Assembly (NCBI RefSeq): GCF_026342355.1
Contig: NZ_JAPEMV010000002.1
Coordinates: forward strand, 868,001-932,000
DNA length: 64,000 bases
Direction: 5' to 3'
DNA from: Streptomyces sp. NBC_00249
GTDB taxonomy: Bacteria; Actinomycetota; Actinomycetes; Streptomycetales; Streptomycetaceae
Shown here: piece after piece, positions 25,574 to 35,060 of the stretch
How positions within the stretch are numbered: the first letter of the stretch is position 1
Layout: every line of letters starts with the position of its first letter
Notes under the pieces: generated by a model
Told to the model about the DNA's origin: nothing
Database searches by the model: none
What the model saw: only the letters and a program-made list of their open reading frames with translations
Translations under genes and position numbers: made by a program

Positions 25574-26731
25574 TTACGCCGGGATCTTAGGCTTCCTGCG
25601 CGTCAGCGACCAGGGCTCCACGACACCCAGACCGCGCACCGGCCGCTGCCACATCGGCTGGAGCGCGAAACGGTACGAGCCGCCGCCCTCCTCGGACTCG
25701 GCCTCCTTCTCCGAGACCGGAGCGGCCCCGGTCCGGCCCAGCTCCTGCGCCATCGCCCCGTCCACCAGCACCGCGTCCTTCGGCGCTATCGACGTCAGCC
25801 GGCTGGCCAGGTTCACGGTCGTCCCGAACACGTCGCCCATCCGGGTCGTCACCGTCCCGAAGGCGATGCCCACCCGCAGCTCCGGCATCTGGGGATCGGC
25901 CTCCATCGTCTCGATCAGGCGCAGCGCGATCTCCGCCGCCGTCGCCGCGTCGTCCGCGCAGTAGAGGACCTCGTCGCCGAGCGTCTTGATCAGCCGGCCG
26001 CCGTGCGCGGCCACCAGGTCCGCCGCCGTCGTCTCGAAGGCCTCGACGAGCTCGCCGAGCTCCTCCTCCTCCAGCCGCCGCGTCAGACGGGTGAAGCCCA
26101 CCAGGTCCGCGAAGCCCACCGCGAGACGCCGGTCGACCATCTCCTCGTCGTCCGCCACCTGCACCACCCGCCCGGTCGCCGCCGCCAGCTGGCGGCGCCA
26201 CACGTAGACGAGGAACTCCTCCAGCTCCGGCAGCAGCAGCTCGACCAGCGGGTACGTGACCTCCGTACGGGTCATCCCCGGCTCCGGGGGCTCCGTCAGC
26301 CCCTCCAGGAAGGAATCGATCTGCCATTCCGCCAAGCGGGCGGTGGTCTGCCCCGTGGACCGCGCCACCTGCACCGCCATCGGCTCGCTCAGCAGCCCCG
26401 CCTCCACCAGACCCGCCAGCCGCCGCAGCGCCAGCACGTCCGCCTCGGTCAGGGCCTTGGCCTGCCCGATGTCCGCGAAGCCCATGGCCCGCCAGAACCG
26501 CGAGGCCAGCTCCATCGACACCCCGGCACTCCGGGCCGCCTGGAACGGCGTGTACCGCCGCTCGGCGCCCAGGATCAGCTGCTCCAGCCGGATGGCGAGG
26601 GGATCCGCCGTCGGCTGCGCCGTGTGGTCGACCTCGTGCATGGGCGTGTGCTGATCCCGCCCGATCGGGGTACCGGGCCCGCTCACGGAGCCGGACCCGG
26701 ACGGGCTGGACGTAGAGTCGTCGACGGTCAA
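25574..26731 (-). CDS. cya: Adenylate cyclase (class III)
   Basis: This 385-residue protein has a C-terminal class III cyclase domain. The metal-binding aspartate is in VGFADLVGFTRLT, and the second catalytic block is LIKTLGDEVLYCADD. The N-terminal half is helical with a MerR/HTH-like segment (AARSAGVSMELASRFWRAMG). It should make cAMP, which affects germination and antibiotic production in streptomycetes. A consensus AGGAGG lies 7 bases before a TTG at 26731, making TTG the likely start; ATG 26749 and GTG 26779 lack such a site. Confidence 0.9.
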   Translation of the reverse strand: MTVDDSTSSPSGSGSVSGPGTPIGRDQHTPMHEVDHTAQPTADPLAIRLEQLILGAERRYTPFQAARSAGVSMELASRFWRAMGFADIGQAKALTEADVLALRRLAGLVEAGLLSEPMAVQVARSTGQTTARLAEWQIDSFLEGLTEPPEPGMTRTEVTYPLVELLLPELEEFLVYVWRRQLAAATGRVVQVADDEEMVDRRLAVGFADLVGFTRLTRRLEEEELGELVEAFETTAADLVAAHGGRLIKTLGDEVLYCADDAATAAEIALRLIETMEADPQMPELRVGIAFGTVTTRMGDVFGTTVNLASRLTSIAPKDAVLVDGAMAQELGRTGAAPVSEKEAESEEGGGSYRFALQPMWQRPVRGLGVVEPWSLTRRKPKIPA

Positions 26732-26835
26732 GGGCCGCCTCCTGTCCATTCCGTACGCACTTCCGAACCGGGTGATCACCGCGGGACCGCGATCGCCTAA
26801 ACCATACGGCAGGTGTGCCGTAGCTCACTCCCCCC

Positions 26836-26892
26836 AATCCAGCCCCGCCGACGTTTGAGGCGCGGGGGTCCGGGGGCTGGCCCCCGGCAACG
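26836..26892. repeat. Dispersed intergenic repeat, copy 2
   Basis: The same block as at 23466: GTTTGAGGCGCGGGGGTCCG then a GGGGGC/GCCCCC hairpin. It lies in the 219-base gap between the cya 5' end and the birA 3' end and may terminate birA transcripts. Confidence 0.75.
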
Positions 26893-26950
26893 GCGCCGCA
26901 CCGGGCAGCGGACGTCACCGTCCACCGCCCGGCCAGGGCAAGGGCAAAGG

Positions 26951-27814
26951 TCAGTGCACCCCCCTCAGGTGCACCACGTCCCCCGCCCCCACCGACTCCC
27001 GCTCGCCCTCCACGGACCGGATCACCAGCCTCCCGTCCGCGTCCACCGCTTCGGCCGTCCCGGTGAGTGCCCGCCCTCCCGGCAGCTCCGCGCGGACGTG
27101 CCGGCCGAGCGTCGCGCAGCTCGCCGCGTACGCCTCCTGGAGCCCGCTCTCGGCCGGGTCCCCGCCCGCGTCGCGCCACCTCCCGTACCACTCCTCCAGC
27201 GACCGCAGCACCGCCTTGAGCAGCGGTTCCCTGTCCGTGACGGAGGCCTTCGCCAGCAGCAGCGACCCGGCGGCCGGTACGGGCAGCTCGTCCTCGGTGA
27301 GGGTGACGTTGAGCCCGATCCCGAGCACGATCCCGTCGGCGACCCGCTCCGCGAGGATGCCGCCGGTCTTGCGCTCCTCGCCCTCGACCCCGACCAGCAG
27401 GTCGTTGGGCCATTTGAGCAGCGTGTCCACGCCCGCCGCCCGCGACAGCCCGGACGTCGCGGCCACCCCCGCCAGCAGGGTCAGCCACCCCCACCGCTCC
27501 TGCGGGACGCCCGCGCCCGGCTTGAGGAGTACGGAGAAGAACAGCCCGGACCGGGCCGGCGCCGTCCAGGTCCGGTCGAGGCGCCCGCGTCCGGCGGTCT
27601 GCTCCTCGGCGACGAGCACGGCCCCCTCGGGCAGCGTCGCGGCCCGCGCCGCGAGATCGGTGTTGGTGGAGCCGGTGGCGGGGACCACCTCCAGGGAGGT
27701 CCACAGCCCGCCCTCGACGACGAGGGCCCGCCGCAGGCCCGCGGCATTGAGGGGAGGCCGGTCCAGGCTCGACCAGCGTCCTGCTGAGGCTCCGGCTGCT
27801 GCATCTGATGGCAT
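26951..27814 (-). CDS. birA: Biotin-[acetyl-CoA-carboxylase] ligase
   Basis: This 287-residue biotin protein ligase activates biotin with ATP (GRGRLDRTW at 75-83) and attaches it to carboxyl-carrier lysines. LLKWPNDLLV supplies the catalytic lysine, and a C-terminal SH3-like domain follows. There is no N-terminal DNA-binding domain, so it is a non-repressing ligase. AAGGA precedes the ATG at 27814. It sits next to the acyl-CoA carboxylase genes whose AccA2 product it would biotinylate. Confidence 0.93.
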   Translation of the reverse strand: MPSDAAAGASAGRWSSLDRPPLNAAGLRRALVVEGGLWTSLEVVPATGSTNTDLAARAATLPEGAVLVAEEQTAGRGRLDRTWTAPARSGLFFSVLLKPGAGVPQERWGWLTLLAGVAATSGLSRAAGVDTLLKWPNDLLVGVEGEERKTGGILAERVADGIVLGIGLNVTLTEDELPVPAAGSLLLAKASVTDREPLLKAVLRSLEEWYGRWRDAGGDPAESGLQEAYAASCATLGRHVRAELPGGRALTGTAEAVDADGRLVIRSVEGERESVGAGDVVHLRGVH

Positions 27815-27916
27815 GATCGGATTCCTTATGTCGCCGACTGTGACCCTTTGACCCGGGATTGTGTTCGGATCGTGACTGACCATAGCTTCCGGGCTGTGGG
27901 CAATTCAGTCGTTAAG

Positions 27917-28410
27917 AGGGCATTCAAATTCCGTTTCTACCCGGACGACGCGCAGACGACAGAGCTGTCGCGAACGTTCGGGTGCGTGCGGAAGGTCTAC
28001 AACCTCGCCCTCTCCGCCCGCGCCGATGCCTGGGCGCGTCAGGAACGGGTGAGCTACGCCCAGACATCCGCGATGCTCACTGCGTGGAAGCAGACCGACG
28101 AACTCGCCTATCTGGCCGAGGTGTCCTGCGTACCCCTCCAGCAGGCACTGCGGCATCTCCAGAACGCCTTCACCGCGGGAACCGACCACCGTGACCGTGT
28201 CCCGGGACTCGGCCGGCCGCTGGTTCGTCTCGCTCGACCGCGAGGGGAACGCGGCCGTCAACCTTCTGACCGCCGGGCTGGCGGTCACTGCCTGTGGAGC
28301 GGGCACAAGACCCCGGCCGGGCTCCTCCCGGCCGGGGCAGCGCGCGGTGAAGCAGGAAGCCCCACCCGCGAGGGTGGGAACCCCCTCCTCTAAGGGCGGG
28401 GGCGAGGCCA
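27917..28410 (+). pseudogene. Decayed tnpB (IS605 OrfB-type) gene
   Basis: The N-terminal part is a clear TnpB start (RAFKFRFYPDDAQ, then FGCVRKVYNLALSAR) up to about 28170. The frame then shifts: a short internal piece (SRDSAGRWFVSL, from about 28197) is joined directly to a TnpB C-terminus (NAAVNLLTAGLAVTACGAG). The whole RuvC core and zinc finger are missing. The downstream CCACCC/GGGTGG hairpin around 28370 resembles the right end of such elements. It is a non-functional relic between birA and pccB. Confidence 0.8.
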
Positions 28411-28542
28411 AGCAAGCCACATTAGGTGTGTCAAACGCCGCACTGCCGAGCGCCATGCCCGCCGATACGCTACGCACCAGTAGCCAGCAGCAGTCAATCA
28501 ATTGACCAGGCAGTTGACACCACACAGGGAGCCGCGACCCCG

Positions 28543-30135
28543 ATGTCACAACCCTCAGAGCCGACCGACATGCACACGACCGCGGGCAAGCTCGCGGATC
28601 TGCGGCGCCGAGTCGAGGAAGCCACCCACGCAGGTTCCGGTAAAGCCGTCGAGAAGCAGCACGCCAAGGGCAAGCTGACGGCGCGTGAGCGGGTGGCCCT
28701 GCTGCTGGACGAGGGGTCCTTCGTAGAGCTCGACGAGTTCGCCCGGCACCGTTCCACCAACTTCGGGCTGGAGAAGACCCGGCCCTACGGCGACGGCGTC
28801 GTCACCGGCTACGGCACGGTGGACGGCCGGCCGGTGGCCGTGTTCTCGCAGGACTTCACCGTCTTCGGCGGGGCCCTCGGCGAGGTCTACGGCCAGAAGA
28901 TCATCAAGGTGATGGACTTCGCGCTGAAGACGGGCTGCCCCGTCATCGGCATCAACGACTCCGGCGGCGCCCGCATCCAGGAGGGTGTCAGCGCCCTCGG
29001 CATGTACGGCGAGATCTTCCGCCGCAACGTCCACGCCTCCGGTGTGATCCCGCAGATCAGCCTGGTCGTCGGGCCCTGCGCCGGCGGGGCCGTGTACTCC
29101 CCGGCCATCACCGACTTCACGGTCATGGTCGACCAGACCTCGCACATGTTCATCACCGGCCCGGACGTCATCAAGACGGTCACCGGCGAGGACGTCGGCT
29201 TCGAGGAGCTCGGCGGCGCGCGTACGCACAACAGCACGTCCGGCGTCGCCCACCACATGGCGGGCGACGAGAAGGACGCCATCGAGTACGTGAAGTCCCT
29301 CCTCGCGTACCTGCCGTCGAACAACCTCTCCGAGCCGCCCGCCTTCCCCGAGGAGGCGGACACCGAGGTCTCCGACGCCGACCTCGAACTCGACACGCTG
29401 ATCCCCGACAGCGCGAACCAGCCGTACGACATGCACACCGTGATCGAGCACGTCCTCGACGACGCGGAGTTCCTGGAGACGCAGTCGCTGTTCGCCCCGA
29501 ACATCCTGACCGGCTTCGGCCGCGTCGAGGGGCACCCGGTGGGCGTCGTCGCCAACCAGCCGATGCAGTTCGCCGGCTGCCTGGACATCGACGCCTCCGA
29601 GAAGGCCGCCCGGTTCGTCCGTACGTGCGACGCCTTCAACATCCCCGTGCTGACGTTCGTCGACGTCCCCGGCTTCCTGCCCGGCACCGACCAGGAGTAC
29701 AACGGAATCATCCGGCGCGGCGCGAAGCTGATCTACGCGTACGCCGAGGCCACCGTCCCCCTGATCACCGTCATCACCCGCAAGGCCTTCGGCGGCGCCT
29801 ACGACGTCATGGGCTCCAAGCACCTCGGCGCCGACCTGAACCTGGCCTGGCCGACCGCGCAGATCGCCGTCATGGGCGCCCAGGGCGCGGTGAACATCCT
29901 GCACCGCAGGACCATCGCCGAGGCCGCCCCCGAGGAGGTGGACGAGGTCCGGGCGCGGCTCATCACCGAGTACGAGGACGCGCTGCTGAACCCGTACACG
30001 GCCGCCGAGCGCGGGTACATCGACGCGGTGACCCTGCCGTCCGAGACCCGGGCGCACGTGGTGAAGGGGCTGCGGCAGCTGCGCACCAAGCGGGAGTCGC
30101 TCCCGCCGAAGAAGCACGGCAACATCCCCCTCTAG
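28543..30135 (+). CDS. pccB: Acyl-CoA carboxylase carboxyltransferase beta subunit (propionyl-CoA)
   Basis: This 530-residue carboxyltransferase has both crotonase-like halves. The acyl-CoA oxyanion hole is in [13 protein letters not shown], and the biotin-side glycine motif is in [20 protein letters not shown]. It transfers carboxylate from biotin on the alpha chain to propionyl- (and possibly acetyl-) CoA, giving methylmalonyl-CoA for polyketide and fatty-acid synthesis. The length equals that of Streptomyces PccB. It is followed after 26 bases by the epsilon-subunit gene. Confidence 0.94.
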   Translation: MSQPSEPTDMHTTAGKLADLRRRVEEATHAGSGKAVEKQHAKGKLTARERVALLLDEGSFVELDEFARHRSTNFGLEKTRPYGDGVVTGYGTVDGRPVAVFSQDFTVFGGALGEVYGQKIIKVMDFALKTGCPVIGINDSGGARIQEGVSALGMYGEIFRRNVHASGVIPQISLVVGPCAGGAVYSPAITDFTVMVDQTSHMFITGPDVIKTVTGEDVGFEELGGARTHNSTSGVAHHMAGDEKDAIEYVKSLLAYLPSNNLSEPPAFPEEADTEVSDADLELDTLIPDSANQPYDMHTVIEHVLDDAEFLETQSLFAPNILTGFGRVEGHPVGVVANQPMQFAGCLDIDASEKAARFVRTCDAFNIPVLTFVDVPGFLPGTDQEYNGIIRRGAKLIYAYAEATVPLITVITRKAFGGAYDVMGSKHLGADLNLAWPTAQIAVMGAQGAVNILHRRTIAEAAPEEVDEVRARLITEYEDALLNPYTAAERGYIDAVTLPSETRAHVVKGLRQLRTKRESLPPKKHGNIPL

Positions 30136-30161
30136 CCTCTCCAGCCCTCCAGGAGGACTCA

Positions 30162-30377
30162 GTGGTGATCAAGGTCGTCAAGGGCAACCCGACCCCCGAG
30201 GAGCTGGCCGCCGCACTGGCGGTGGTCCAAGCGCGCGCGGCGGCGCTGGCCTCCGGCCCGTCGGGCGCGCCCCGGATCCGCGACGAGTGGGCGGCGCCCG
30301 GCCGCGTGGCGCGCCGGACCCTGCCGCAGCCGGGGCCCCGCGCGTGGGGCCGTACGTACTGGCCCGGCCAGGGCTGA
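30162..30377 (+). CDS. pccE: Acyl-CoA carboxylase epsilon subunit
   Basis: This 71-residue protein begins MVIKVVKGNPTPEELAAALA and ends RTYWPGQG, the small epsilon subunit that strengthens assembly of alpha and beta chains in actinobacterial carboxylases. AGGAGG at 30151-30156 is 5 bases before GTG 30162 and 8 before GTG 30165, so either may be used. It is an operon partner of pccB. Confidence 0.88.
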   Translation: MVIKVVKGNPTPEELAAALAVVQARAAALASGPSGAPRIRDEWAAPGRVARRTLPQPGPRAWGRTYWPGQG

Positions 30378-30421
30378 GGCCCGCGCCGGGGCCGGGTGCC
30401 GGCGAAGATGGCGTGAACGGA

Positions 30422-30457
30422 CGGTGGCGCCTGAGTACTCGTACTCAGGCGCCACCG
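30422..30457. promoter_or_regulatory. Near-perfect 36-bp palindrome after pccE
   Basis: Seventeen base pairs (30422-30438 with 30441-30457) with only TC between the arms, containing GAGTACTCGTACTC at the centre. It could be the pccBE terminator. The near absence of a loop and the AT-containing core would also suit a protein-binding operator for the small gene that starts 25 bases later. Confidence 0.55.
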
Positions 30458-30481
30458 CCGTACCGGGGCAAGGATCGGGGC

Positions 30482-30616
30482 ATGCTCTGGTCAGACCCGA
30501 AGAACGAGCCGCCGAAGGACATGCGCGACGTCCAGGCGATGCTCCGGCGGCTGCTCGTGGTGCTCGCCCTCGCCACGGTGGTGTGCGTGTACGTGCTGGG
30601 CGTGGCCCCCTTCTAG
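30482..30616 (+). CDS. Small membrane protein (44 residues)
   Basis: A hydrophilic N-terminus (MLWSDPKNEPPKDMRDVQ) is followed by a single membrane span (about 25-41, LLVVLALATVVCVYVLG). No domain is recognised. It lies between the carboxylase subunit and maf, and its codon usage is normal. Confidence 0.6.
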   Translation: MLWSDPKNEPPKDMRDVQAMLRRLLVVLALATVVCVYVLGVAPF

Positions 30617-30661
30617 GGGACGGGCCCAGGCGGTGCTCCGCCGCGCCCTACGATGGCCCGC

Positions 30662-31261
30662 ATGACCGTACGCACGCTCGTCCTCGCCTCCGCCTCCCCC
30701 GCCCGGCTGAACCTGCTGCGGCAGGCCGGGCTGGCCCCGCACGTGATCGTCAGCGGCTTCGACGAGGACACGCTGAACCACGACAACCCGGCCGATCTGG
30801 CGCTGGCCCTCGCCGAGGCCAAGGCGGGCGTGGTGGCGGCCCTGCCGGAGGCGGCGGGCGCGCTGGTGATCGGCTGCGACTCGGTGCTGGAGCTGGACGG
30901 CGAGGCGCTGGGCAAGCCCGCCGACGCCGAGGAGGCCACCGCCCGCTGGAAGTCGATGCGCGGGCGTGCCGGTGTGCTGCGCACCGGGCACTGCGTGATC
31001 GACACGGCGGACGGCCGTCAGGTTTCGGCCACCGCCTCCACGACGGTCCGCTTCGGCGAGCCGACGGACGCGGAGGTGGCGGCGTACGTGGCCAGCGGGG
31101 AACCGCTGCACGTGGCCGGGGCGTTCACCCTGGACGGCCTGTCCTCGCCGTTCATCGACGGCATCGACGGCGATCACGGCAACGTGATCGGGCTCTCCAT
31201 GCCGCTGTTGCGCTCCCTGCTGGGGGAACTGGGACTGTCCATCACGGACTTGTGGGCCTGA
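30662..31261 (+). CDS. maf: Maf-family nucleoside triphosphate pyrophosphatase
   Basis: This 199-residue Maf protein has the N-terminal [16 protein letters not shown] and [11 protein letters not shown] motifs that bind nucleotide and metal. It hydrolyses non-canonical or excess NTPs (dTTP/UTP or modified nucleotides). TACGAT at 30649-30654 lies seven bases before the ATG at 30662, so the mRNA is probably leaderless. The 3' end overlaps a convergent membrane-protein gene by 20 bases. Confidence 0.9.
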   Translation: MTVRTLVLASASPARLNLLRQAGLAPHVIVSGFDEDTLNHDNPADLALALAEAKAGVVAALPEAAGALVIGCDSVLELDGEALGKPADAEEATARWKSMRGRAGVLRTGHCVIDTADGRQVSATASTTVRFGEPTDAEVAAYVASGEPLHVAGAFTLDGLSSPFIDGIDGDHGNVIGLSMPLLRSLLGELGLSITDLWA

Positions 31262-31682
31262 GCTCCGCGCCCGGGCGGCGCTCGTAGAGCGTCAGGGACA
31301 GCACGAGCAGGCAGAAGACCAGCATCGTCGCCGCGAAGGCGCCCCAGCCCACCAGGCCGACGGAGAGGGCGCCGAGCAGTGCGTGGGTGACGGCGGCGGC
31401 GGCGAGCACGAAGCGGGCGAAACGGCCCGGCGGACGGTCCCGCAGCCCGGCGACGGCCAGGAGCACGGCGCACAGCAGCAGGAAGGCGCCGATGGCTACC
31501 CCGAGGCCGAAAGTCACCCTCGACATGACGACCGGGTCCGAGCCGGCGATGGACATCGACTGGTTCGCGGTGGTCCGCCCCAGGACGACGTGGACGAGGA
31601 CCAGCACCGCCGCCTCCGCGACGAGCACGGCCGCGGCCAGCCCGGCCACGAGTCTGCGCAGCACGACGCCCCCATCCCCCAC
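31242..31682 (-). CDS. Four-span membrane protein of unknown function
   Basis: Up to 146 residues with four hydrophobic segments: about 9-35, 55-80, 88-105 and 110-130. No family is recognised. The start is uncertain: GTG 31682 has no ribosome site, while GTG 31664 follows a G-rich run. Its C-terminus is encoded opposite the last codons of maf. Confidence 0.62.
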   Translation of the reverse strand: MGDGGVVLRRLVAGLAAAVLVAEAAVLVLVHVVLGRTTANQSMSIAGSDPVVMSRVTFGLGVAIGAFLLLCAVLLAVAGLRDRPPGRFARFVLAAAAVTHALLGALSVGLVGWGAFAATMLVFCLLVLSLTLYERRPGAELRPTSP

Positions 31683-32047
31683 ACGCCACCAGCGTGGGCG
31701 TGTTCGACGCCCTGGAGGCTACTAACGAGTAAACCTGGGGACAAGGGGTCGGGGCGCCTTCGTTGCGGGAGTGCTCCGTGACGGCTCTCACTCAAAGAAT
31801 GCATAGGCCGTTCGTAGGGACTCGACAAAGAATCAGCGGGGGCCGCTGACCCGGCGAACAGAGACCTTCGATACGCAACGGGGTTACTGTGCAGTCGGGG
31901 ATCTCCCTGACCTGGGGCGACACAAGGGTTTTCCGACTCGGGCGAGCCCCGCGTCACGCTCTGTGTGGGCAAGCTCACCTCCGGGGAAGGGTCGAAAGGC
32001 CGTGTGGCCTGTCCCTAAACTCAGCTTGTTTCAAGGAGGGAGCCATC
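31683..32047. other. 365-base gap: leader and control region of accA2
   Basis: No gene is seen. Contents are a TACT-AACG-AGTA imperfect palindrome (31720-31731) close to the divergent membrane-protein start, a 7-bp hairpin at 31833-31849, and the accA2 promoter near 32016. The stretch is less GC-rich than flanking coding DNA and could contain a second upstream promoter. Confidence 0.5.
31992..32021 (+). promoter_or_regulatory. Candidate accA2 promoter
   Basis: TAAACT at 32016-32021 is a good -10 element, with a weak TCGAAA 18 bases upstream. It would start transcription about 20 bases before the GTG of accA2, leaving room for the strong AAGGAGGG ribosome site. Confidence 0.45.
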
Positions 32048-33811
32048 GTGCGCAAGGTGCTCATCGCCAACCGTGGCGAAATCGCTGTCCGCGTTGCTCG
32101 GGCCTGCCGGGATGCCGGGATCGCGAGCGTAGCCGTCTACGCCGATCCGGACCGGGACGCCCTGCACGTCCGCGCGGCAGACGAAGCTTTCGCGTTGGGC
32201 GGTGACACCCCGGCAGCCAGCTACCTCGACATCGGCAAGGTCCTCCAGGCAGCGGCCGACTCCGGAGCCGACGCCATCCACCCCGGATACGGATTCCTGT
32301 CCGAGAACGCCGACTTCGCCCAGGCCGTCCTCGACGCCGGCCTCACCTGGATCGGCCCGCCCCCGCAGGCCATCCGCGACCTCGGCGACAAGGTCGCCGC
32401 CCGCCACATCGCCCAGCGGGCCGGCGCACCCCTCGTCGCGGGCACCCCCGACCCCGTCTCCGGGGCCGACGAGGTCGTCGCCTTCGCCAAGGAACACGGC
32501 CTGCCCATCGCCATCAAGGCAGCCTTCGGCGGCGGCGGCCGCGGCCTCAAGGTCGCCCGCACCCTCGAAGAAGTCCCCGAGCTCTACGACTCCGCCGTCC
32601 GCGAAGCCGTCGCCGCCTTCGGCCGCGGCGAATGCTTCGTCGAGCGCTACCTCGACAAGCCCCGCCACGTCGAGACCCAGTGCCTCGCCGACAGCCACGG
32701 CAACGTCGTCGTCGTCTCCACCCGCGACTGCTCCCTCCAGCGCCGCCACCAGAAACTGGTGGAGGAAGCCCCCGCGCCCTTCCTGACCCAGGCCCAGAAC
32801 GAGGAGCTCTACGCCGCCTCCAAGGCCATCCTCAAGGAAGCCGGATACGTAGGCGCCGGCACCGTCGAGTTCCTCGTCTCCGCCGACGGCCTCATCTCCT
32901 TCCTCGAGGTCAACACCCGCCTCCAGGTCGAACACCCCGTCACCGAGGAGGTCGCCGGAATCGACCTCGTCCGCGAGATGTTCCGCATCGCCGACGGCGA
33001 GGAACTCGGCTACGGCGACCCCGTCCTGCGCGGCCACTCCATCGAGTTCCGCATCAACGGCGAAGACCCCGGCCGCGGCTTCCTCCCCGCCCCCGGCACC
33101 GTCACCAGGTTCAGCCCGCCCACCGGCCCGGGCGTGCGCCTCGACGCGGGTGTCGAGTCCGGCTCCGTCATCGGACCCGCCTGGGACTCCCTCCTCGCCA
33201 AGCTCATCGTCACCGGCGCCACCCGCGAACAGGCCCTCCAGCGCGCCGCCCGCGCCCTGGACGAGTTCGAGATCGAAGGCATGGCCACCGCCATCCCCTT
33301 CCACCGCGCCGTCGTCACCGACCCCGCCTTCGCACCCACCGACGGCACCCCCTTCACCGTCTTCACCCGCTGGATCGAGACCGAGTTCGTCAACGAGATC
33401 CCCGCGTTCACGGCTCCGGCCGCGGAGGACACCGAGGACGAGCCGGGCCGCGAGACGGTCGTCGTCGAGGTGGGCGGCAAGCGCCTGGAGGTCTCCCTCC
33501 CGTCGTCCCTGGGCATGACGCTGGCCCGCACGGCCGCCGCCGGCGGTGCCAAGCCGAAGCGCCGCGCCGCGAAGAAGTCCGGTCCGGCCGCGTCCGGCGA
33601 CACCCTCGCGTCCCCGATGCAGGGCACGATCGTCAAGGTCGCGGTCGAGGAGGGCCAGCAGGTCAACGAGGGCGACCTGATCGTCGTCCTGGAGGCCATG
33701 AAGATGGAGCAGCCGCTCAACGCGCACCGCTCCGGCACGATCACCGGCCTCAAGGCCGAGGTCGGCGCCTCCCTCACCTCGGGCGCCACCATCTGCGAGA
33801 TCAAGGACTGA
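32048..33811 (+). CDS. accA2: Acyl-CoA carboxylase alpha subunit (biotin carboxylase plus carrier)
   Basis: This 587-residue protein has an N-terminal biotin carboxylase (GEIAVRV start, ATP-grasp loop [27 protein letters not shown]). A C-terminal biotinyl domain holds the acceptor lysine K552 in EAMKMEQ. It carboxylates its own biotin with bicarbonate and ATP and serves PccB and AccB carboxyltransferases. AAGGAGGG precedes the GTG at 32048. The hinge (about 500-520) is lysine/alanine-rich. Confidence 0.95.
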   Translation: MRKVLIANRGEIAVRVARACRDAGIASVAVYADPDRDALHVRAADEAFALGGDTPAASYLDIGKVLQAAADSGADAIHPGYGFLSENADFAQAVLDAGLTWIGPPPQAIRDLGDKVAARHIAQRAGAPLVAGTPDPVSGADEVVAFAKEHGLPIAIKAAFGGGGRGLKVARTLEEVPELYDSAVREAVAAFGRGECFVERYLDKPRHVETQCLADSHGNVVVVSTRDCSLQRRHQKLVEEAPAPFLTQAQNEELYAASKAILKEAGYVGAGTVEFLVSADGLISFLEVNTRLQVEHPVTEEVAGIDLVREMFRIADGEELGYGDPVLRGHSIEFRINGEDPGRGFLPAPGTVTRFSPPTGPGVRLDAGVESGSVIGPAWDSLLAKLIVTGATREQALQRAARALDEFEIEGMATAIPFHRAVVTDPAFAPTDGTPFTVFTRWIETEFVNEIPAFTAPAAEDTEDEPGRETVVVEVGGKRLEVSLPSSLGMTLARTAAAGGAKPKRRAAKKSGPAASGDTLASPMQGTIVKVAVEEGQQVNEGDLIVVLEAMKMEQPLNAHRSGTITGLKAEVGASLTSGATICEIKD

Positions 33812-33824
33812 CCCCGCGTCGTCC

Positions 33825-33869
33825 GACGACGAGGCCCCGCCCGGTCCACCCGGGCGGGGCCTTCGTCGT
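33825..33869. terminator. Terminator between accA2 and the DeoR gene
   Basis: GC hairpin with a perfect 12-bp core (33833-33844 with 33850-33861) and an extended outer stem, between convergent genes. Confidence 0.8.
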
Positions 33870-33898
33870 AGCGGTACGCCCCGCGGGGCGTAGGCCGT

Positions 33899-34873
33899 CT
33901 ATCGCCGCCGCATGTCCGCGACGCGGGCGCGTTCGCCCGCCTGCTGCTCCAGCAGTGACGCGGGCGCGCTGCGCAGCTGGGCGGTGGGGCCGCCGCGCCG
34001 CTGTACGGGCAGCGGGGACTCCCGGCGGGGCCTGCGGCCCTGCATGCCGTCCCCGCCCGCGCCGCCGCCGTGGCCCCCGCCGGAGGCCACCGCGGTACCG
34101 GCCACGGTGATCTGTACGCCCTGGTCGGCCAGCGCCTGCAACTCGGTGGCGGCCCGGTCGTCGTGCGGCGGCGGCTCGTCGGTCACCAGCCGCGTCATCA
34201 CGTCCGTCGGCACGGTCTGGAACATGGTGTCGGTGCCGAGCTTGGTGTGGTCGGCGAGGACGACCACCTCCGCCGCGGCCTGCACCAGTGCCCTGTCCAC
34301 GCTCGCGGAGAGCATGTTGGAGGTGGACAGCCCGCGTTCGGCGGTCAGTCCGCTCCCGGACAGGAAGGCCCGGGAGACCCGCAGCCCCTGGAGGGACTGT
34401 TCGGCACCGCTGCCGACGAGGGCGTAGTTGGACCCGCGCAGGGTGCCGCCGGTCATCACCACCTCCACCCGGTTGGCGTGCGCCAGTGCCTGGGCGACGA
34501 GCAGCGAGTTGGTGACGACGGTCAGGCCGGGCACCCGGGCGAGCCGGCGGGCCAGCTCCTGGGTGGTGGTACCCGCGCCGACGACGACGGCCTCGCCCTC
34601 TTCGACGAGGGAGGCCGCGACATCGGCGATGGCGGTCTTCTCCGCCGTCGCGAGATGGGACTTTTGCGGAAAGCCGGATTCACGGGTGAAACCGCCCGGC
34701 AGTACCGCACCGCCGTGCCGGCGGTCGAGGAGTCCTTCTGCCTCCAGTGCCCGCACGTCCCGCCGTACGGTCACTTCGGAGGTCTGGACGACGCGGGCGA
34801 GCTCCCGGAGCGATACCGCTCCGTTGGCCCGCACCATTTCGAGGATCAATTGGCGACGTTCTGCAGCGAACAC
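33899..34873 (-). CDS. DeoR-family transcriptional regulator
   Basis: This 324-residue protein has an N-terminal DeoR helix-turn-helix (ERRQLILEMV... VSLRELARVVQTSEVTVRRDV) and a sugar-phosphate-sensing domain (GAGTTTQELARRL, TNSLLVAQAL, GGTLRGSNYALVG). A Gly/Arg-rich tail of about 70 residues is added. Effectors are usually phosphorylated sugars. It lies near nucleoside-catabolism genes, but the operator found there is LacI-like in form, so the link is unproven. Confidence 0.87.
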   Translation of the reverse strand: MFAAERRQLILEMVRANGAVSLRELARVVQTSEVTVRRDVRALEAEGLLDRRHGGAVLPGGFTRESGFPQKSHLATAEKTAIADVAASLVEEGEAVVVGAGTTTQELARRLARVPGLTVVTNSLLVAQALAHANRVEVVMTGGTLRGSNYALVGSGAEQSLQGLRVSRAFLSGSGLTAERGLSTSNMLSASVDRALVQAAAEVVVLADHTKLGTDTMFQTVPTDVMTRLVTDEPPPHDDRAATELQALADQGVQITVAGTAVASGGGHGGGAGGDGMQGRRPRRESPLPVQRRGGPTAQLRSAPASLLEQQAGERARVADMRRR

Positions 34874-35019
34874 GAAACTGACAGTAACCCGGGCGACCGT
34901 CTGCTTTCAGCTCTTTGCGCCGGAATACCGAAGTTGTCCATACGGTGGGGCAACGAGTGGTATACGCGGCGGGACGGACGGGCGAACGCCCGCCCCGTAC
35001 CCGCTCCCTGACCCGGCCT

Positions 35020-35049
35020 CCGCCCCAACCCCCGTGGGGGAAGGGGCGG
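35020..35049 (-). terminator. Terminator downstream of the LpdA-like gene
   Basis: Hairpin CCGCCCC-AA-CCCCC/GGGGG-AA-GGGGCGG just past the stop codon of the flavoprotein gene. Confidence 0.65.
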
Positions 35050-35060
35050 TTGGCCGTAGG

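Noticed and set aside
33899..34873. DeoR protein as the regulator of the nucleoside operator
   Set aside because: It is close to the PNP gene, but the palindrome's form is LacI-like and nothing in the sequence links the two.
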